Positions 62,559-64,000 of a stretch of 64,000 nucleotides of DNA are shown in pieces; position 1 is the first letter of the stretch, and each line of letters begins with the position of its first letter. The notes under the pieces were generated by a model, which saw only the letters and a program-made list of their open reading frames with translations, did not search any database and had not been told where the DNA came from. The position numbers were made by a program, and so were the translations under genes. Source of the DNA: Fragaria x ananassa (taxonomy: Eukaryota > Streptophyta > Magnoliopsida > Rosales > Rosaceae); contig CP139775.1 of assembly GCA_034370585.1 (NCBI GenBank), positions 14,898,001-14,962,000 on the forward strand. The letters are read 5' to 3'.

Positions 62559-62760
62559 TCTTCCCAACAGTTTGGGCTCCAGCATGCTCAACACCATCTT
62601 GAGGAGAAGACAAAAAAGAAATGGGGTGATCAAATCCATTTTCGAAACTTTCTTGCCTAAAAAAATGCGCAAGGATGCTGCGAGATGTATCTAGGTGAGC
62701 TGATTTATTGACATCACCAACATGAAGTTCGATTGCTAGTAATTTCAACAGCCAAGCTCT
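62559..62760 (-). pseudogene. NUP205: NUP205 single-exon fragment, out of order
   Basis: One exon with a CAG acceptor (62761-62763) and GTATGG donor encodes RAWLLKLLAIELHVGDVNKS and SILAHFFRQESFENGF. This is a region of NUP205 that lies C-terminal to everything at 54650-58523. On the minus strand it is nevertheless upstream of that block. It must therefore come from a second, deleted copy or a rearrangement. The frame is open through the exon. Confidence 0.75.
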
Positions 62761-62937
62761 CTGTGAACAGTTAAATAAAAGGTTTTAACTAATTAACACT
62801 AGGCAGTGCCCCTGCGCACGTTGCTGCGGGTTTCCTCTTTTTTATTGATATTGTAGGCCTGTTCCAATTTTGTACATAAAAGTTATGGTAGTATATTTCC
62901 TACAGACATGGAAATATGAGTAATGTTAGGTGAACAA

Positions 62938-63966
62938 CTTTTTAAGGAATCACCTAGAGCCCACTTTAGGTGACAGCTTAAGTGGTACGTCCACGTAATC
63001 AAAACATAATTTCTTATTCTTTTATATTTTCATTTTTCTTTATTACAAAAATTCTCTTTTCTTTTGGTTTTCCTTTTTTCACTTTTTTAATTGTATCTCT
63101 TTAAACCCTATTTTCTCTTCTTCCCCTTTATCTAATATGCGTCGTTTTCCTCTTCACCTCCATCTTCCTATTGATCTAATATGACCACATGTGTTCTCTC
63201 CTCCTCTCTCACCCCTCGTCTCAAGCATCACACCAACTCTTTAATTGATCAACTCATATTGAATTAATCTATCACATGACGTTTTATGATTGGGCTTTCA
63301 GGATCATTGTTGCGTTTCATGGGGTCGACTAGCATTTTTAATGGATATCTATGTGAATATGAATTCTCAAATGGGGAATCCCTCATGTGAATTTGAATTT
63401 GGTGTTGAATTCGATTCCCATGACTAGGTAGAGAATTGTTCATCTGAGTTCATGGAGTTGGATTGACAGTGAGCATAAATATTTTTCCTAGCCTCCTGGT
63501 CTTGGTTAGAACACAGTATATCATTGTTATTGTGGCGCCGCTTTCTTATAGCAATTGATGAAACAGGTTTAACAAATGAAATCAAGAAAGTATTGAAGAA
63601 ATTTATGTACGTGTGATCTTGTCTAGGGGTATCATCTGGAACGGAAATTTGAACACAAATTAGGAGTCAGGTTGTACTCTCTTGTTGTTGAAAAGCTGAT
63701 GAAATAACAATAAGTGCTGGAAAAAATATACTAACCGGGGAGGAAGAAAACAGATAAACACAGATGTGATTGAGTCAAAGAACAGAAAAAAAAAATGGAA
63801 CTTTTGTTAGTAAGAGAAAATGAAAATATAAAATAAGTAATTAAGAGAAAATGTAAATATAAATAATAAGAAATTATGTTTTGATGATGTGGTTATGTCA
63901 CATAGGCTGCCACATAAGATGAGTTCTTGGTGGTTCATTAAAAAGGTGGTTCATTTAGCATTACTC
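62938..63966. mobile_element. Mutator-type MITE, family GAGTAATGTTA, copy 2
   Basis: Same ends as the element at 55777-56586 (left GAGTAATGTTAGGTGAACAA; right inverted GAGTAATGCTAAATGAACCA), 1,029 bp. It is flanked by 9-bp TGGAAATAT and TTGAAATAT, one mismatch. Interior segments such as CTATTTTCTCT and ATCTAATATGCGT also match copy 1. Confidence 0.82.
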
Positions 63967-64000
63967 TTGAAATATAAATCATGTAAACACAAATAAATAA

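Overview
The window is nuclear DNA of a flowering plant. The genes have many short introns in AT-rich DNA, and they encode plant families: LIKE COV, PLS-class PPR, WNK kinase, ribonucleotide reductase large subunit and NUP205. There is dense DNA-transposon and LTR debris. Codon and repeat style suggest a eudicot, possibly Rosaceae, but the species is inferred and not proven. No bacterial, organellar, rRNA or CRISPR features were seen.

Layout. 1-2505: gene-poor. 2506-13868: a beta-1,3-glucanase (GH17) gene split inside its signal-peptide codons by a 10.36 kb CACTA transposon (2541-12897, 3-bp duplication TCT). The transposon carries degraded TNP2 and TNPA-type genes, arrays of a 12-bp subterminal motif at both ends and, unusually, in the middle, and a nested Mutator-type MITE. 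16415-29124: a segmental duplication of a LIKE COV gene. The left copy (minus) is a frameshifted pseudogene lacking exon 1; the right copy (minus) is intact with seven exons. Between them lie an intronless PPR gene, a tRNA-derived SINE with an 11-bp target duplication and a GH17 3' fragment. 29363-38193: transposon-rich: a Mutator-like deletion derivative, a MITE, and a PIF/Harbinger element with two broken convergent genes, whose end is part of a >0.5 kb-per-arm palindrome. 39645-42523: a MITE and a 2.3 kb solo LTR (TG...CA, duplication TTCTA).

44300-53429 is the conserved gene island: RNR1 (17 exons, 810 residues, with two E2F sites and a TATA box upstream), followed head-to-tail by a WNK kinase (7 coding exons, 638 residues) that needs a non-canonical GT-AC intron. 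54650-62760: a disrupted, rearranged NUP205 pseudogene on the minus strand, interrupted by a Mutator-type MITE. A second copy of that MITE family lies at 62938-63966. At 61707-62305 a short solo LTR carries a cluster of heat-shock-element-like motifs upstream of a TATA box.

Functionally, only the intact LIKE COV, PPR, RNR1 and WNK genes look able to make full proteins. They have no obvious shared pathway; RNR1 supplies dNTPs in S phase, consistent with its E2F sites. Most of the rest records transposition and duplication. Exon borders were placed by eye from splice signals and remembered family sequence, without alignment tools.
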